Shown here: positions 5,734 through 5,849 of the stretch, piece after piece
Numbering within the stretch: the stretch's first letter is position 1
Layout of the letters: each line of letters begins with the position of its first letter
Assembly (NCBI GenBank): GCA_902493545.1
Contig: CABUQI010000079.1
Coordinates: 1 to 5,849 of the forward strand
Length of the DNA: 5,849 bases
Reading direction: 5' to 3'
Source of the DNA: an uncultured Collinsella sp.
GTDB lineage: Bacteria; Actinomycetota; Coriobacteriia; Coriobacteriales; Coriobacteriaceae
The notes under the pieces: generated by a model
Told to the model about the DNA's origin: nothing
The model's input: the letters and a program-made list of their open reading frames with translations, nothing else
Database searches by the model: none
Program-made: the position numbers and the translations under genes

Positions 5734-5849
5734 CTAGCTCAGTGGGCCCTGGAACAGTTCCTCATGCGAGCCCATTCTGACCAGTCGGATCACAGGGTTA
5801 GTCTTATGGGGAAGATAAAGAACGACCACATCGACCAAGCCATCGGATA
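5734..5849 (-). CDS. Probable YafQ/RelE-superfamily toxin, C-terminal 37 residues only
   Basis: A minus-strand frame enters from the right edge and ends at TAG (5734-5736). Its 37 residues include DGLVDVVVLYLPHKT and end RLVRMGSHEELFQGPLS. The alternating hydrophobic strand followed by L-V-R-x-G-S-H-x-x-L-F is the typical C-terminus of YafQ-like type II toxins, ribosome-dependent mRNA endonucleases in which the histidine of this motif is catalytic. The start, the bulk of the fold and any antitoxin gene lie beyond the window, so the assignment depends on one short motif. It converges on the primase-helicase gene, with 65 bp between the two stops, most of it the hairpin repeat. An unrelated small protein with a similar tail cannot be excluded. 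Confidence 0.55.
   Translation of the reverse strand, partial: SDGLVDVVVLYLPHKTNPVIRLVRMGSHEELFQGPLS

Noticed and set aside
5731..5750. tRNA-like A-box (GGCTAGCTCAGTGGG)
   Set aside because: No matching B-box (GGTTCGA type), acceptor pairing or anticodon stem follows. The bases are explained as the antisense of the toxin-like C-terminus.

Overview
The window looks like chromosomal DNA from a moderately GC-rich Gram-positive bacterium. The strong AAGGAGG-type ribosome sites, the mix of housekeeping genes (M20 dipeptidase, HAD phosphatase, DegV) and the style of intergenic hairpin repeats suggest a gut actinobacterium of the Coriobacteriia, perhaps Collinsella. That assignment is an inference from style only; no rRNA or other marker gene is present.

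Layout. Bases 1-1064 hold two genes on the minus strand: a HAD-superfamily hydrolase followed, 55 bp downstream, by the start of an M20 dipeptidase (PepV/Sapep-like) that runs off the left edge. They are probably co-transcribed. A 156-bp divergent intergenic region (1065-1220) carries a regular array of alternating TCAA/TTGA half-sites overlapping a candidate promoter. It leads into degV (1221-2081, plus strand), a fatty-acid-binding DegV/FakB-type protein. These three genes form an ordinary housekeeping block.

From 2095 the character changes. A long hairpin repeat (2095-2160) sits 14 bp after degV. A gene-free, AT-richer stretch of about 520 bp follows, containing a 36/35-bp inverted repeat and a run of eight G inside a possible promoter spacer. 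Then comes one large gene (2684-5668, 994 aa). This gene is the centre of interest: an N-terminal archaeo-eukaryotic-type primase with a Cys-rich zinc-binding region, a complete SF2 DEAD/DEAH helicase, and a C-terminal phospholipase-D-like domain whose HKD motif is degenerate. It matches the architecture that domain databases call the TOTE conflict-system primase/helicase, thought to act in genome conflict or defence. A second copy of the hairpin repeat, in the same orientation, overlaps the end of the gene and supplies its stop codon. The primase-helicase and its leader are thus bracketed by direct copies of one repeat about 3.56 kb apart.

After the second repeat, on the minus strand and cut by the right edge, is the C-terminus of what looks like a YafQ/RelE-family toxin. 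Accessory genes therefore continue to the right, and the degV-side repeat may mark the border between core and accessory DNA.
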